Shown: in pieces, positions 1-8,407 of the stretch
How the letters are laid out: every line of letters starts with the position of its first letter
Position numbering within the stretch: position 1 is the stretch's first letter
NCBI RefSeq assembly: GCF_043197795.1
Contig: NZ_JBICTU010000011.1
Location: forward strand, 177,382 to 241,381
Reading direction: 5' to 3'
DNA: 64,000 nucleotides
Source of the DNA: Sphaerisporangium sp040649355
Lineage (GTDB): Bacteria > Actinomycetota > Actinomycetes > Streptosporangiales > Streptosporangiaceae
Notes under the pieces: generated by a model
Told to the model about the DNA's origin: nothing
What the model saw: only the letters and a program-made list of their open reading frames with translations
Database searches by the model: none
Program-made: the position numbers and the translations under genes

Positions 1-2
1 AA

Positions 3-689
3 GCGCTCCTTCCCGCCGAGGCGGCGCTCGGCGGGAAGGTCCCCTTCGAGTTGGTCGCGCACGACGCCAAGGGAGAGGTCTCCTGGAAGGGCGAGCTGAC
101 CCTCACCGCGGCGGTGCGTCAGACCACGGCCCCACGGGGCACGCCGGTCGTGGACGGGGTCGCCGACGCCGCCTGGGCCAGGGCCCCGGAGATCCGCACC
201 GCCACCTGGATCCAGGGCACCACAGGCGCCACCGCCACCGTACGGGCGCTGTGGGACTCAGGGCACCTGTACGTGCTCGCGCGCGTCACCGACCCGGCGC
301 TCAGCGAGGCGTCGCCGAACCCGTGGGAGCAGGACTCCGTCGAGATCTTCGTCGACCCCGGGAACGGCAAGACCAAGGGATATGACGATGACGACGGGCA
401 GTACCGCGTCTCCTTCTCGGGGAAGCGGACCGTCGGCGGCACCTTCGACGCCTTCGCCGTCAAGGACAACCTGACGAGCGCGGCGAAGGTCGTGCCTGGT
501 GGCTACGTCGTCGAGGCGTCCATCAAGCTGCCGACCATCACCCCGGCCAAGGGCGGCCTCCTCGGCTTCGACATCCAGGTCAACGACGCGACCGCCGCCG
601 CCCGTACGGCAGCCGTGACCTGGAACGACTCCTCCGGCCAGTCGTACCTGAGCACGGCCGGCTGGGGGGTGCTGGAACTGACCGGTTGA
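3..689 (+). CDS. C-terminal part of a secreted glycoside hydrolase with CBM9-like module (5' end outside window)
   Basis: The reading frame is open from the first bases of the window to TGA at 687-689, so only the C-terminal ~228 residues are visible. After a short strand-rich lead-in, the protein matches the family 9 carbohydrate-binding (DOMON-type) pattern: VVDGVADAAW, then ATVRALWDSGHLYVLARVTD, then the acidic WEQDSVEIFVDPGN stretch and a closing AGWGVLEL strand. CBM9 modules typically sit at the C-terminus of secreted GH10 xylanases. The xylosidase-type GH43 gene 120 bp downstream fits xylan breakdown. The catalytic domain is not visible, so GH10 is inference. A perfect 12-bp hairpin follows the stop codon. 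Confidence 0.8.
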   Translation, partial: ALLPAEAALGGKVPFELVAHDAKGEVSWKGELTLTAAVRQTTAPRGTPVVDGVADAAWARAPEIRTATWIQGTTGATATVRALWDSGHLYVLARVTDPALSEASPNPWEQDSVEIFVDPGNGKTKGYDDDDGQYRVSFSGKRTVGGTFDAFAVKDNLTSAAKVVPGGYVVEASIKLPTITPAKGGLLGFDIQVNDATAAARTAAVTWNDSSGQSYLSTAGWGVLELTG

Positions 690-699
690 CCCTGGCACC

Positions 700-732
700 G
701 GCCGGTACGGGGGATCGGTTCCCGTACCGGCC
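700..732 (+). terminator. Perfect 12-bp stem hairpin after the CBM9 gene
   Basis: GGCCGGTACGGG at 700-711 pairs with CCCGTACCGGCC at 721-732 around a 9-base loop, 10 bp after the CBM9 stop. There is no U-tract, as is usual for actinobacterial hairpin terminators. The following 733-775 bases repeat similar GGTACGGG and CTACCGGCC blocks. Confidence 0.55.
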
Positions 733-809
733 GGGCTCCGGGAGGTACGGGGAGTGGTCCTCCTACCGGCCCGGCTCCGGAAGACGATCAACGAGAAAGG
801 CCGCGTGCG

Positions 810-2342
810 GTGCGCTTCAGCAACCCGATCCTGCCGGGGTTCCACCCGGACCCGTCGATCTGCCGGGTGGACGACGACTACTACCTGGTGACCTCGACCT
901 TCGAGTGGTTCCCCGGCGTGCCGATCTTCCACAGCAAGGACCTGACGCACTGGCGGCAGATCGGGCATGTGCTCGACCGGGCGTCCCAGCTCCCGGTCGA
1001 CGGCGTACGGCCGAGCGGCGGCATCTACGCGCCCACGCTCAGACACCACGACGGCGTCTTCTACATGATCACGACCTTGGTGGACGGGCTGATGGAGACG
1101 GGCAACTTCCTCGTCACCGCCACCGACCCCGCCGGGCCGTGGAGCGAGCCCTACTGGCTGCCGGAGACCGAGGGGTTCGACCCGTCCCTGTTCTTCGACG
1201 ACGACGGCCGGGTGTGGGCGCACGGCACCCGCCCCGCCCGGCCCCAGCGGTACGAGGGGCACACCGAGATCTGGCTGCGCGAGCTGGACCTCGACGGCAT
1301 GAAGCTCGTCGGCGAGGAGCACGTGCTCTGGGACGGCGCGGTCAAGGGCGCGATCTGGGCCGAGGGGCCGCACCTCTACAAGGTCGACGGCACCTACTAC
1401 CTGCTGGTGTCCGAGGGCGGTACCGAGCACGACCACGCCCTGAGCGTCGCCCGCGCGGACACGGTGGCCGGGCCGTACACCGGGAACCCGCGCAACCCGG
1501 TGCTCACCCACCGCAACCTCGGCCGCGACCATCCCATCGTGGGCACCGGCCACGGGGACCTGGTCCAGACGCCGGGCGGGGAGTGGTGGATGGTGCTCCT
1601 CGCCATGCGGCCGTACGGCGGCTACCACTACAACCTCGGCCGCGAGACCTTCCTGACCCGGGTGCGCTGGGAGGAAGGGTGGCCCGTCCCCGGCCCGGTC
1701 GAGCTCACCGCCGAGGGGCCGGATCTTCCCCAGCACCGTTGGCCGGCCGAGCCCGCCTGCGACAACTTCGACGCCGTACGGCTGGCGCCCGGCTGGAACC
1801 ACCTGCGCACGCCGCGCGAGCCGTACTGGACGCTCACCGAGCGCCCCGGGCACCTGCGCCTGCGGGGGCGGCCGGAGTCGCTCACCGAGTGGACCAACCC
1901 GAGCCTCGTCGCCCGGCGGCAGTGCCACGCCCACTTCGCCGTGCACGCCGCGATGGAGTTCACCCCCTCGGGTGGTGAACGCGCCGGTCTGGCCCTGCTT
2001 CAGAACGACGACTTCCACATCCTGCTGGTGATGACCACCGGCGGCCTCGTCGTGATCAGGAGGGAGGGCGGCGTCGACCGCACGCTCGCGCAGGCGGACG
2101 TGCCGGGTGGCCGGCTCTGGCTCGGCGTCGAGGCGCACGAGCAGGAGTACCAGATGTCGTACGCGACCTCGCCGGGGGACTGGCACCCGCTGGGCGACCC
2201 GGTGGACGGCCGGATCCTCAGCACCTCCCTCGCCGGAGGCTTCATCGGCGCCTGCATCGGCATGTACCTCTCCGGCGAAGGCCACCCCACCGGCAACATC
2301 GCCGACTTCGACTGGTTCGAATACCTCCCTCTTTCGCACTGA
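810..2342 (+). CDS. GH43 family beta-xylosidase / alpha-L-arabinofuranosidase
   Basis: Predicted to release xylose or arabinose from xylo-oligosaccharides. The 510-residue protein starts with the family signature NPILPGFHPDPSI, where D14 is the expected catalytic base. D124 (GFDPSLF) is the expected pKa modulator and E185 (AEGPHLY) the expected general acid. The five-bladed propeller spans about residues 1-300, and the C-terminal ~200 residues form the beta-sandwich usual in GH43 xylosidases. There is no signal peptide, so it probably acts in the cytoplasm on imported oligosaccharides. The GTG start has GAAAGG at 795-800. A decayed duplicate of its C-terminus lies at 7790-8091. Confidence 0.92.
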   Translation: MRFSNPILPGFHPDPSICRVDDDYYLVTSTFEWFPGVPIFHSKDLTHWRQIGHVLDRASQLPVDGVRPSGGIYAPTLRHHDGVFYMITTLVDGLMETGNFLVTATDPAGPWSEPYWLPETEGFDPSLFFDDDGRVWAHGTRPARPQRYEGHTEIWLRELDLDGMKLVGEEHVLWDGAVKGAIWAEGPHLYKVDGTYYLLVSEGGTEHDHALSVARADTVAGPYTGNPRNPVLTHRNLGRDHPIVGTGHGDLVQTPGGEWWMVLLAMRPYGGYHYNLGRETFLTRVRWEEGWPVPGPVELTAEGPDLPQHRWPAEPACDNFDAVRLAPGWNHLRTPREPYWTLTERPGHLRLRGRPESLTEWTNPSLVARRQCHAHFAVHAAMEFTPSGGERAGLALLQNDDFHILLVMTTGGLVVIRREGGVDRTLAQADVPGGRLWLGVEAHEQEYQMSYATSPGDWHPLGDPVDGRILSTSLAGGFIGACIGMYLSGEGHPTGNIADFDWFEYLPLSH

Positions 2343-2360
2343 AGCCCCGATCTCGGGCAC

Positions 2361-2421
2361 GACCCGTTCGATCGAGGCCTCGGTGAGCAGAGGAGATGCG
2401 CGCCCTGCCCACCGACGCCGG
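2361..2421. repeat. 61-bp dispersed repeat, copy 1
   Basis: The stretch from GACCCGTTCGATCGAGGC to GACGCCGG recurs with about eight differences at 16692-16752. Both copies lie just after the stop of a plus-strand gene and just before toxin-antitoxin genes or remnants. I cannot assign it to a known element. Confidence 0.7.
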
Positions 2422-2438
2422 AGGGACGTTGAACGAAA

Positions 2439-2634
2439 TCAGAAGGGGTCAGGCAGGAGCCAGGAAATCGGCTTGATCTTGGAGACACTGACGGACATGC
2501 CGACGAGTTTCGTGTCGACTGTCGCGACGTCGGTGATGTGCAGGCGCTCGGCCATCGCGATCACGGCTGCGTCGACTACCCCATCGGTGCGCCGCAGGAT
2601 GATCAAGCTCCGCCAGAAGGCCTCTGGTCACCAG
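2439..2634 (-). pseudogene. VapC-type PIN-domain toxin remnant (C-terminal third)
   Basis: On the minus strand an open frame reads DGVVDAAVIAMAERLHITDV and then ATVDTKLVG, ending in WLLPDPF and TGA at 2441-2439. DAAVIAMAERL..T.VAT.D is the C-terminal half of a PIN ribonuclease domain, where the first Asp is a metal ligand. An in-frame TAA at 2637-2635 ends the frame upstream and no N-terminal half exists, so it is a truncated relic. No VapB partner is visible. Confidence 0.7.
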
Positions 2635-2655
2635 TTACGAGTCAGTAATTGATGG

Positions 2656-2905
2656 TCAGTGAGCGGCCTTAACCGCGAGTAGGTCAACCAGAAAGACAAG
2701 CGACTCATTCGGCGGGATCGCACGTTTTCCGGCTGCGCCGTAGGCCCGCCGCGGCCGGGATGGCGAGTTCGCCGGGCCACCGACCTTATGCCACGCAGAC
2801 CCTTGTCCCAGCCCTCGATGACCTGGCCCACCCCAACACAAAGGTGAACGGGGCTTGCTGATGCCAGGACGCGTCGAACGCAGGTGCAGGCATGAACCCG
2901 GTGCG
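2656..2905 (-). pseudogene. FKBP-type peptidyl-prolyl cis-trans isomerase remnant with frameshifts
   Basis: Three minus-strand frames together spell an FKBP domain. FDASWHQQAPFTFVLG comes first, then in another frame VGQVIEGWDKGLRG, then AYGAAGKRAIPPNESLVFLV followed by DLLAVK. The order and motifs (FDASW, GQVIEGWD, YG..G...IPP, L.F.V.LL) match the family, but at least two indels break the frame: one near 2829-2835 and one near 2780-2790. The N-terminal strands are missing. It is a dead gene next to another dead gene, marking a decayed stretch. Confidence 0.8.
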
Positions 2906-3040
2906 CGCCCCGGCCATCTCCCCGCTAAATAATTGTCCAACATTGTTCACGTTAGTACGTCAATGTGCCTGCTTGACGTGATTTGTACTTTTCTTCCAGA
3001 CTTGCGAACCCTGATCACCCGCCAGGAAGGACCGTCACCC

Positions 3041-5416
3041 GTGTTAACAGCCTCGACCGCCTACCAGAGACGAGTAGGCATCGTCGCCCTTTTGCTCGCG
3101 TGCCTCGCCGCGATCGGGCTGCCGGTCGCCCACGCCGAGCCGAGCTCTGACGACAGCGTCTCCGTCACGGTCATGAACACGACCGATCTACATACCCACC
3201 TCTTCAACTGGGACTACTACGCGGATAAACCGGACACAGGGCGTGGCCTGGCCAGGGTCTCCAGCCTCATCGAGAAGGTCCGGGTCGAGAAGGGCCGAGA
3301 CCACACTCTGCTGCTCGACAACGGCGACACGATCCAGGGCACGCCGCTGGGTAGCTACTACGCCAGGACCGAGCCGATCACCATGGGTACGATCCACCCG
3401 ATGGCCGAGGCGATGAACGCGATCGGCTACGACGTCATGACCTTGGGCAACCACGAGTTCAACTACGGGATCGAGACTCTGCGAGCGTTCGAAAAGCAGG
3501 TCGACTTCCCGATACTCGGCGCCAACGTTCACGACTGGAACAGCGGCGAGCCCGCTTTCACCCCCTACATCATCAAGACGATGTCGATCGAGGGGCACGA
3601 TCCGATCCGCGTGGGCATCCTCGGTCTGACCACACCCGGCTCCGCCATCTGGGACAAGTCCAACGTTGAAGGGCGGCTTCGCTTCAACGGGATCGTCGAA
3701 GAAGCGAAGAAGTACGTACCGATCATCCGCGACCAGGGTGTGGACATCCTCGTCGCCTCCGTCCACTCCGGCACCAGCACGGGCTCGTCGTACGGCGACC
3801 AGATCCCGTTCCCCGAGAATGCCTCCACGCTGCTCGCCCAGGAGGTCCCCGGCATCGATGTGATCATCGCCGGGCATTCTCACAGCGAGATCCCGCAGCA
3901 GTTGGTCACCAACAAGGCCACCGGTAAGCAGGTGCTTGTCACCCAGGCAGGCTCCTGGGGCAAGGTTCTCGGTGTGGTCGACATCGATCTCGCGAAGGTC
4001 GACGGTCAGTGGAGCGTCGCCTCGAAGTCGTCCAAGCTGCTGCAGGCGAGCACCGCGACCGACGACCCGAAGATCATCGCGTTGACCGCCGCGGCGCAGC
4101 AGAAGGTGGTCGATCACGTCAACGGTGTCATCGGCACGTCTCTCGGGACCATGCCGATGCGGGAGGCCCACTACAAGGACGTCGCCGCACTGGACTTCAT
4201 CAACTACGTCCAGGCGGAGGTCGTGAAGAAGGGCCTGGCGGGCACGCCCGAAGCATCCCTTCCGGTCCTCTCCCTGGCTGCGCCTTTCGACGCCAAGGCC
4301 GTCATCCCGAAGGGGAACGTCACGATCCGTGACATGGCGGGAGCGTACATCTACGACAACACGCTGATCGGCGTGAAGATGAACGGCGCCCAGATGAAGG
4401 ACTTCCTGGAGTGGTCGGCGAAGTTCATGAAGCAGGTGTCGGTTCCCGGCCCGTACAGGCCGGGCACCGTGACCGGTAACGGCCCGGCGTACAACTACGA
4501 CGTCGCACGGGGACTGACCTACGACATCGACGTCTCCAAACCCGGTGGGGAGCGGATCATCAACCTCTCCTTCAACGGGGCGCCCCTGGACCCCGCCCAG
4601 GAGTTCGTGGTCGCGACCAACAACTACCGCCAGAACGGCGGCGGCAACGCGCCCCACATCGCCACCGCGCCGATCGTCTTCAACCCCCTCACCGAGGTGA
4701 GGGACGAGATCATCGACTGGGTGGTGGAACACGAGACCATCGACCCGGCCGCGTTCGCGCGTGTGGACTGGCGTCTGGTGTACAAGGGCGAGCCGGCCCT
4801 GGTCCTGGACACCGTCGCCACTCTGACCCCGAGCTCCACCGAACTCAGCTTCGGAAATCAGCCGACCGGGGAGCAGAGCGACCCGATGGCGGTGCGCTTC
4901 ACCAACACCAGCCAGCCCACGATCACCGTCAACTCCGTCGAAGTGCCCGCGGGCTTCGTCGTCTCCGATGACACGTGCCAGGGCCGGCAGCTTGCCTCGG
5001 GTGCCTCCTGCAGCGTGTCCATGGCGTTCAAGCCGACCGCCGGTACGACCTACACCGGAAATCTGGTCGTCCGAAGCACCGCCGCCAACAGCCCGACCAC
5101 GGTGGCACTCAGCGGAACCGCACTCGGTGTTCCGCTGACCGTGACCACCTCGTCCCGCTGCGTGGGCACGTCGGCGTACGTGGCGGTGACGGCCGTCAGC
5201 GGCGCCTCCGTGCCGGTGAACGTGACGCTGTCGACCCCCTACGGTTCCAAGACCGTGGCCGACGTCGCCCCGGGCAAGCAGGCGTACCAGTCCTTCAACA
5301 CCCGGACCGGGCGGCTCGCCGCTGGCACGGTGAACGTGACGGGCACCGCGACGATCGGTGGCAAGCAGGTCACCTCGTCCTACGACGCCGCCTACACCGC
5401 GACCAGCTGCGCCTGA
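3041..5416 (+). CDS. Secreted 5'-nucleotidase / 2',3'-cyclic phosphodiesterase with C-terminal Ig-like anchor domains
   Basis: Hydrolyses extracellular nucleotides to release phosphate and nucleosides. I chose GTG at 3041 because AGGAAGG sits 10 bases upstream and a clean signal peptide follows (GIVALLLACLAAIGLPVAHA). The calcineurin-like metallophosphatase domain shows D49-L-H, GNHE (N137-H138-E139) and GHSH (H279, H281). The 5'-nucleotidase C domain follows, with NNYRQNGGGN. Residues ~590-690 form an ASPM/SPD-2/Hydin-type Ig domain (SFGNQPTGEQSDP...VRFTN), then a second all-beta domain to the end. At 791 residues it is longer than a plain nucleotidase because of these two beta domains. A longer frame begins at TTG 2933 but lacks a ribosome site. 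Confidence 0.93.
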   Translation: MLTASTAYQRRVGIVALLLACLAAIGLPVAHAEPSSDDSVSVTVMNTTDLHTHLFNWDYYADKPDTGRGLARVSSLIEKVRVEKGRDHTLLLDNGDTIQGTPLGSYYARTEPITMGTIHPMAEAMNAIGYDVMTLGNHEFNYGIETLRAFEKQVDFPILGANVHDWNSGEPAFTPYIIKTMSIEGHDPIRVGILGLTTPGSAIWDKSNVEGRLRFNGIVEEAKKYVPIIRDQGVDILVASVHSGTSTGSSYGDQIPFPENASTLLAQEVPGIDVIIAGHSHSEIPQQLVTNKATGKQVLVTQAGSWGKVLGVVDIDLAKVDGQWSVASKSSKLLQASTATDDPKIIALTAAAQQKVVDHVNGVIGTSLGTMPMREAHYKDVAALDFINYVQAEVVKKGLAGTPEASLPVLSLAAPFDAKAVIPKGNVTIRDMAGAYIYDNTLIGVKMNGAQMKDFLEWSAKFMKQVSVPGPYRPGTVTGNGPAYNYDVARGLTYDIDVSKPGGERIINLSFNGAPLDPAQEFVVATNNYRQNGGGNAPHIATAPIVFNPLTEVRDEIIDWVVEHETIDPAAFARVDWRLVYKGEPALVLDTVATLTPSSTELSFGNQPTGEQSDPMAVRFTNTSQPTITVNSVEVPAGFVVSDDTCQGRQLASGASCSVSMAFKPTAGTTYTGNLVVRSTAANSPTTVALSGTALGVPLTVTTSSRCVGTSAYVAVTAVSGASVPVNVTLSTPYGSKTVADVAPGKQAYQSFNTRTGRLAAGTVNVTGTATIGGKQVTSSYDAAYTATSCA

Positions 5417-5479
5417 CCGGACCGGCGGTGGCCGCGGTAATGCGCCGTAGGTGCCCGGGGACGCCGCCTTCAGCGAACC

Positions 5480-5504
5480 GGGGCCGGTCGATTCGGCCGG
5501 CCCC
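5480..5504 (+). terminator. Hairpin after the nucleotidase gene
   Basis: GGGGCCGG (5480-5487) pairs with CCGGCCCC (5497-5504) around a 9-base loop, 63 bp after the nucleotidase stop. Confidence 0.5.
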
Positions 5505-5555
5505 GGCCCTGCACCCATAAACGGAGCGATCCGCCCGGCACGGCGACCGTACGGA

Positions 5556-5568
5556 GTGAAACTTTCAC
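5556..5568. promoter_or_regulatory. Perfect 13-bp palindrome GTGAAACTTTCAC, putative LacI-family operator
   Basis: GTGAAA-C-TTTCAC is a perfect odd-centred palindrome 102 bp upstream of the secreted glycosidase start. It resembles the GAAA/TTTC half-sites bound by actinobacterial xylan and xyloside repressors of the LacI/ROK type. A relaxed version lies at 58981-58993, upstream of the mannanase. Confidence 0.55.
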
Positions 5569-5670
5569 CGACGGTTGACGCCCGTGGCGCACAGCCCGCA
5601 GGATCATGGGGTCTCCCTGGTCAGGAGGGGGCGTCGACTGAATTGCCGCTACCCATGACGAGGTGTGCCC

Positions 5671-7710
5671 ATGCTCAATGTCCCCTCACGGATCGCGTCC
5701 GCCGTCCTGCTGACCCTGGTCGCCCTGAACGTTCCCCCCGCGTACGCCGACGACGTCACCCCGGTCGCGGTGACCGTCAACGCGCGCGCCGCACTCGCCA
5801 CCGTCCCCGAAACCGGCATCGGCACCAACCATGCGATCTGGGACAGCAATCTGGGCACCGACGAGACCTCGGACCGGCTCAAGGACGCGGGCGTGAAACT
5901 GCTGCGCTATCCCGGCGGCTCCTACTCCGACATCTATCACTGGGCCGACCACACCGCTCCCGGCGGCTACGTCGCTCCCAACACCGATTTCGACACCTTC
6001 ATGCGTGGCGTGCGGCGCACCGGAGCGCAGGCGATGGTGACCGCCAACTACGGCACCGGCACCGCCAACGAGGCCGCCGGCTGGGTCCGCTACGCCAACG
6101 TCACCAAGAAGTACGGCGTCAAGTACTGGGAGATCGGCAACGAGAACTACGGCAACGGCCACTACGGCTCCGCCTGGGAGGCCGACGACCACGCCGACAA
6201 GAGCCCGGCCGAGTACGCGCGCAACGTCGTCGCCTACGCCGAGGCGATGAAGGCGGTCGATCCGACCATCAAGATCGGCGCTGTGCTGACCACAGCGGGC
6301 GACTGGCCCGACGGGCTGGTCGCCGGCGGCGACGACGGAACCTGGAACAAGGTCGTCCTGTCGATCGCCGGACCGAAGATCGACTATGTGGTCCTGCACT
6401 GGTACCCCGGCGCCTTGGACAAGGCCGGCCGCGTGCCCGACATGATCTATCTCACCCGCCGGCAGATCGCCGAGTACGCGGGGCCCGGGTCGGAGCGGAT
6501 CGGCATTTCGATGACCGAGTTCAACACCGGGACCAGCAGCAACGGTACGAACACCCAGCCCGGTGCGCTCGCCGCCGCCGACGCCTACGCGACGCTGCTC
6601 GCGAACGGCGTGTTCACGGTCGACTGGTGGAACGTGCATAACGGCATCGGCAGTGTCACGCAGGTCGCGGGGCACACCGACTACGGCGACTTCGGCCTGC
6701 TGTCGAGCGCGACCTGCACCTCCGACGGCAGCGTGTGCGAGCCGGCCTTGAACACACCCTTCGCGCCGTACTACGCGCTGCAGATGACGAGCAGGTTCGC
6801 CCGTCCCGGCGACCAGTTCATCCGGGCCGCCACCGACCAGGCGAAGGTCAGCGCGCACGCCGTCCGCCGCCCCGACGGCGATCTGGCGGTCCTGTTGATC
6901 AACACCTCGCCCGACACGTCCTTCCCGGTCACGATCGGTTATTCCGGCTTCAACCCGGCCTCCGGGGCGCCGGTCGTGCTGACCCACACCAACGGCGCCA
7001 CCGACATCACCGGCTCGACCTCGGGGAGCGCGACCAGCCGGACGCTGCCGCCGCTGTCGCTGACCACGATCGTTGTGCATCCCAGCTCTGCGCAGACCGG
7101 ACTGCCGGGCGCGCCGGGGCAGCCGACGGCCTCGAACGTGACGGACAAGACCGCCACGATCTCCTGGCCCGCCGCCTCCGCCGGGACGCGCCCGATCGTG
7201 AAGTACGAGGTCTACCGCCACGACGGAGCCGTCGGCGAGCAGCTCGGTGAGACCGCCGGTAACTCCTTCACCGTCAACAACCTCAAGCCGGGCACGGGCT
7301 ACACGGTCAACGTGGTCGCGCGGGACAGCGGCGGCGGCGTCTCGTCGGCCTCCCCGCCCCTCACGTTCACGACCGGCACGCCCGCCTCCAGTTCCTGCAC
7401 GGTACGGCTGACCGACCAGTCCGACTGGGGCAACGGCTACGTCGGCGCCATCGACATCACCAACAATGGCGCACTGATCAACGGCTGGACCCTGAACTTC
7501 AGCTGGCCCAGGACGTGGCAGAGCCTGGGCAGCGGCTGGAGCGCCGTCTGGACGCAGAACGGCTCGAACGTCAAGGTCGTCAACGAGCCGAACAACGGCT
7601 CGCTGCCGACCGGCGCGTCGACCACGATCGGCTTCGTCGGCAACTACAGCGGCCCGAACATCCTCCCCGCCGTCTTCACCCTCAACGGAACCGTCTGCGC
7701 AACGCGGTAG
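5671..7710 (+). CDS. Secreted clan GH-A glycosidase (arabinofuranosidase-like) with FN3 and CBM2 modules
   Basis: A modular exported enzyme for plant cell walls. ATG 5671 is preferred over GTG 5665 because GACGAGG at 5657-5663 is correctly spaced for it. A signal peptide ends at PPAYA. The (beta/alpha)8 domain (~30-370) resembles GH39/GH51-type enzymes. E158 in WEIGNENYG is the likely acid/base and E283 in MTEFNTG the likely nucleophile. A beta-sandwich follows, then FN3 (~475-570) and a CBM2 cellulose/xylan binder (~575-679) bounded by cysteines SSCTV...GTVCA. The exact GH family and substrate are uncertain; arabinofuranosidase or a cellobiohydrolase-like activity are both possible. Confidence 0.85.
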   Translation: MLNVPSRIASAVLLTLVALNVPPAYADDVTPVAVTVNARAALATVPETGIGTNHAIWDSNLGTDETSDRLKDAGVKLLRYPGGSYSDIYHWADHTAPGGYVAPNTDFDTFMRGVRRTGAQAMVTANYGTGTANEAAGWVRYANVTKKYGVKYWEIGNENYGNGHYGSAWEADDHADKSPAEYARNVVAYAEAMKAVDPTIKIGAVLTTAGDWPDGLVAGGDDGTWNKVVLSIAGPKIDYVVLHWYPGALDKAGRVPDMIYLTRRQIAEYAGPGSERIGISMTEFNTGTSSNGTNTQPGALAAADAYATLLANGVFTVDWWNVHNGIGSVTQVAGHTDYGDFGLLSSATCTSDGSVCEPALNTPFAPYYALQMTSRFARPGDQFIRAATDQAKVSAHAVRRPDGDLAVLLINTSPDTSFPVTIGYSGFNPASGAPVVLTHTNGATDITGSTSGSATSRTLPPLSLTTIVVHPSSAQTGLPGAPGQPTASNVTDKTATISWPAASAGTRPIVKYEVYRHDGAVGEQLGETAGNSFTVNNLKPGTGYTVNVVARDSGGGVSSASPPLTFTTGTPASSSCTVRLTDQSDWGNGYVGAIDITNNGALINGWTLNFSWPRTWQSLGSGWSAVWTQNGSNVKVVNEPNNGSLPTGASTTIGFVGNYSGPNILPAVFTLNGTVCATR

Positions 7711-7789
7711 CACTGGTAGCACCGTCCGGGGTCGTCCCGCGCGGACGCCCCCGGACACGCACCCGAAGCCGCGAAGCGGGCGCGTCACG

Positions 7790-8091
7790 GCACCTGCGCA
7801 CGCCGCGCGAGCCGTACTGGACGCTCACCGAGCGCCCCGGGCACGTGCGGCTGCGGGGACGGCCGGAGTCGCTCACCGAATGGACCAATCCGAGCCTCGT
7901 CGCCCGGCGGCAGCGGCACGCCCACTTCGCAGTGCACGCCGCCATGGAATTCACCCCCTCAGGTGGGGAGCGTGCAGCTCGCCGGAGACTTCATCGGCAC
8001 CTACATCTGCATGTAAGTCTCCGGCGAAGGCCACCCAAGCGACAACGTCGCCGACTTCGACTGGTTCGAATACCTGCCACTGCCGGACTGA
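7790..8091 (+). pseudogene. Decayed internal-deletion copy of the GH43 C-terminal domain
   Basis: Bases 7790-7978 are near identical to 1798-1986 of the GH43 gene (same RTPREPYWTLTERPGH... protein). The sequence then jumps to the equivalent of ~2226-2342 (LAG.FIG...SGEGHP...FDWFEYLPL), so about 240 bp are lost. The joined tail is in another frame and carries a TAA where the intact gene has TAC (ATGTAA at 8011-8016). No start or propeller domain is present. The origin is a local duplication about 6 kb apart, inferred from the nucleotide identity. Confidence 0.9.
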
Positions 8092-8295
8092 AACCCGGAG
8101 ATCGCCACCGCATCGACGATTCGCGGTAGCGGCACTGCTCCCTGCGGACCGGACGTCCCCGCGCATCGCCCCCTGATCTGGTCGAGCTGGGTCCACACGA
8201 AGGTCGAGGTAGGCCGTATATCCGGATATGTCGGACTGTATCGTGAACTAGGCTCACAAATGGACGGTAATCGCTTGCGGCAACGAATGTGTCGC

Positions 8296-8311
8296 TGTAC
8301 GGTGCCGTACA
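8296..8311. promoter_or_regulatory. Palindrome TGTACGG-TG-CCGTACA upstream of the giant ATPase gene
   Basis: Seven-bp arms with a 2-base centre, 97-112 bp upstream of the ATPase start. A further small palindrome, TATCCGGATA, is at 8218-8227. The 8092-8407 gap has no gene and is the only promoter-bearing stretch for the ATPase/beta-CASP operon, so these are candidate operators. Confidence 0.4.
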
Positions 8312-8390
8312 CAGAGCCGACACTGGGTTCGGGGGGTACCTGGTCGGCCTGGACGGATCGCGGGAGAGGGTCCGCCCGTTCATGTCAGCT

Positions 8391-8405
8391 CTAGCGCTTC
8401 GCTAG
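8391..8405. promoter_or_regulatory. Inverted repeat CTAGCG-CTT-CGCTAG abutting the ATPase start
   Basis: Six-bp arms around a 3-base loop end 2 bases before ATG 8408. In RNA this forms a small hairpin at the start region. It could hide initiation or could be an operator. The ATG itself has no spaced ribosome site, whereas GGAGGTGG at 8410-8417 serves GTG 8426. Confidence 0.35.
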
Positions 8406-8407
8406 GG

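Noticed and set aside
258..2360. 700-residue open frame on the minus strand opposite GH43
   Set aside because: It is an antisense frame kept open by GC-rich third positions. Its composition (Arg/Gly/Val/His) is unlike a folded protein and the plus-strand gene is certain. The same applies to long antisense frames at 3188-5518, 5686-7788 and 42629-45176.
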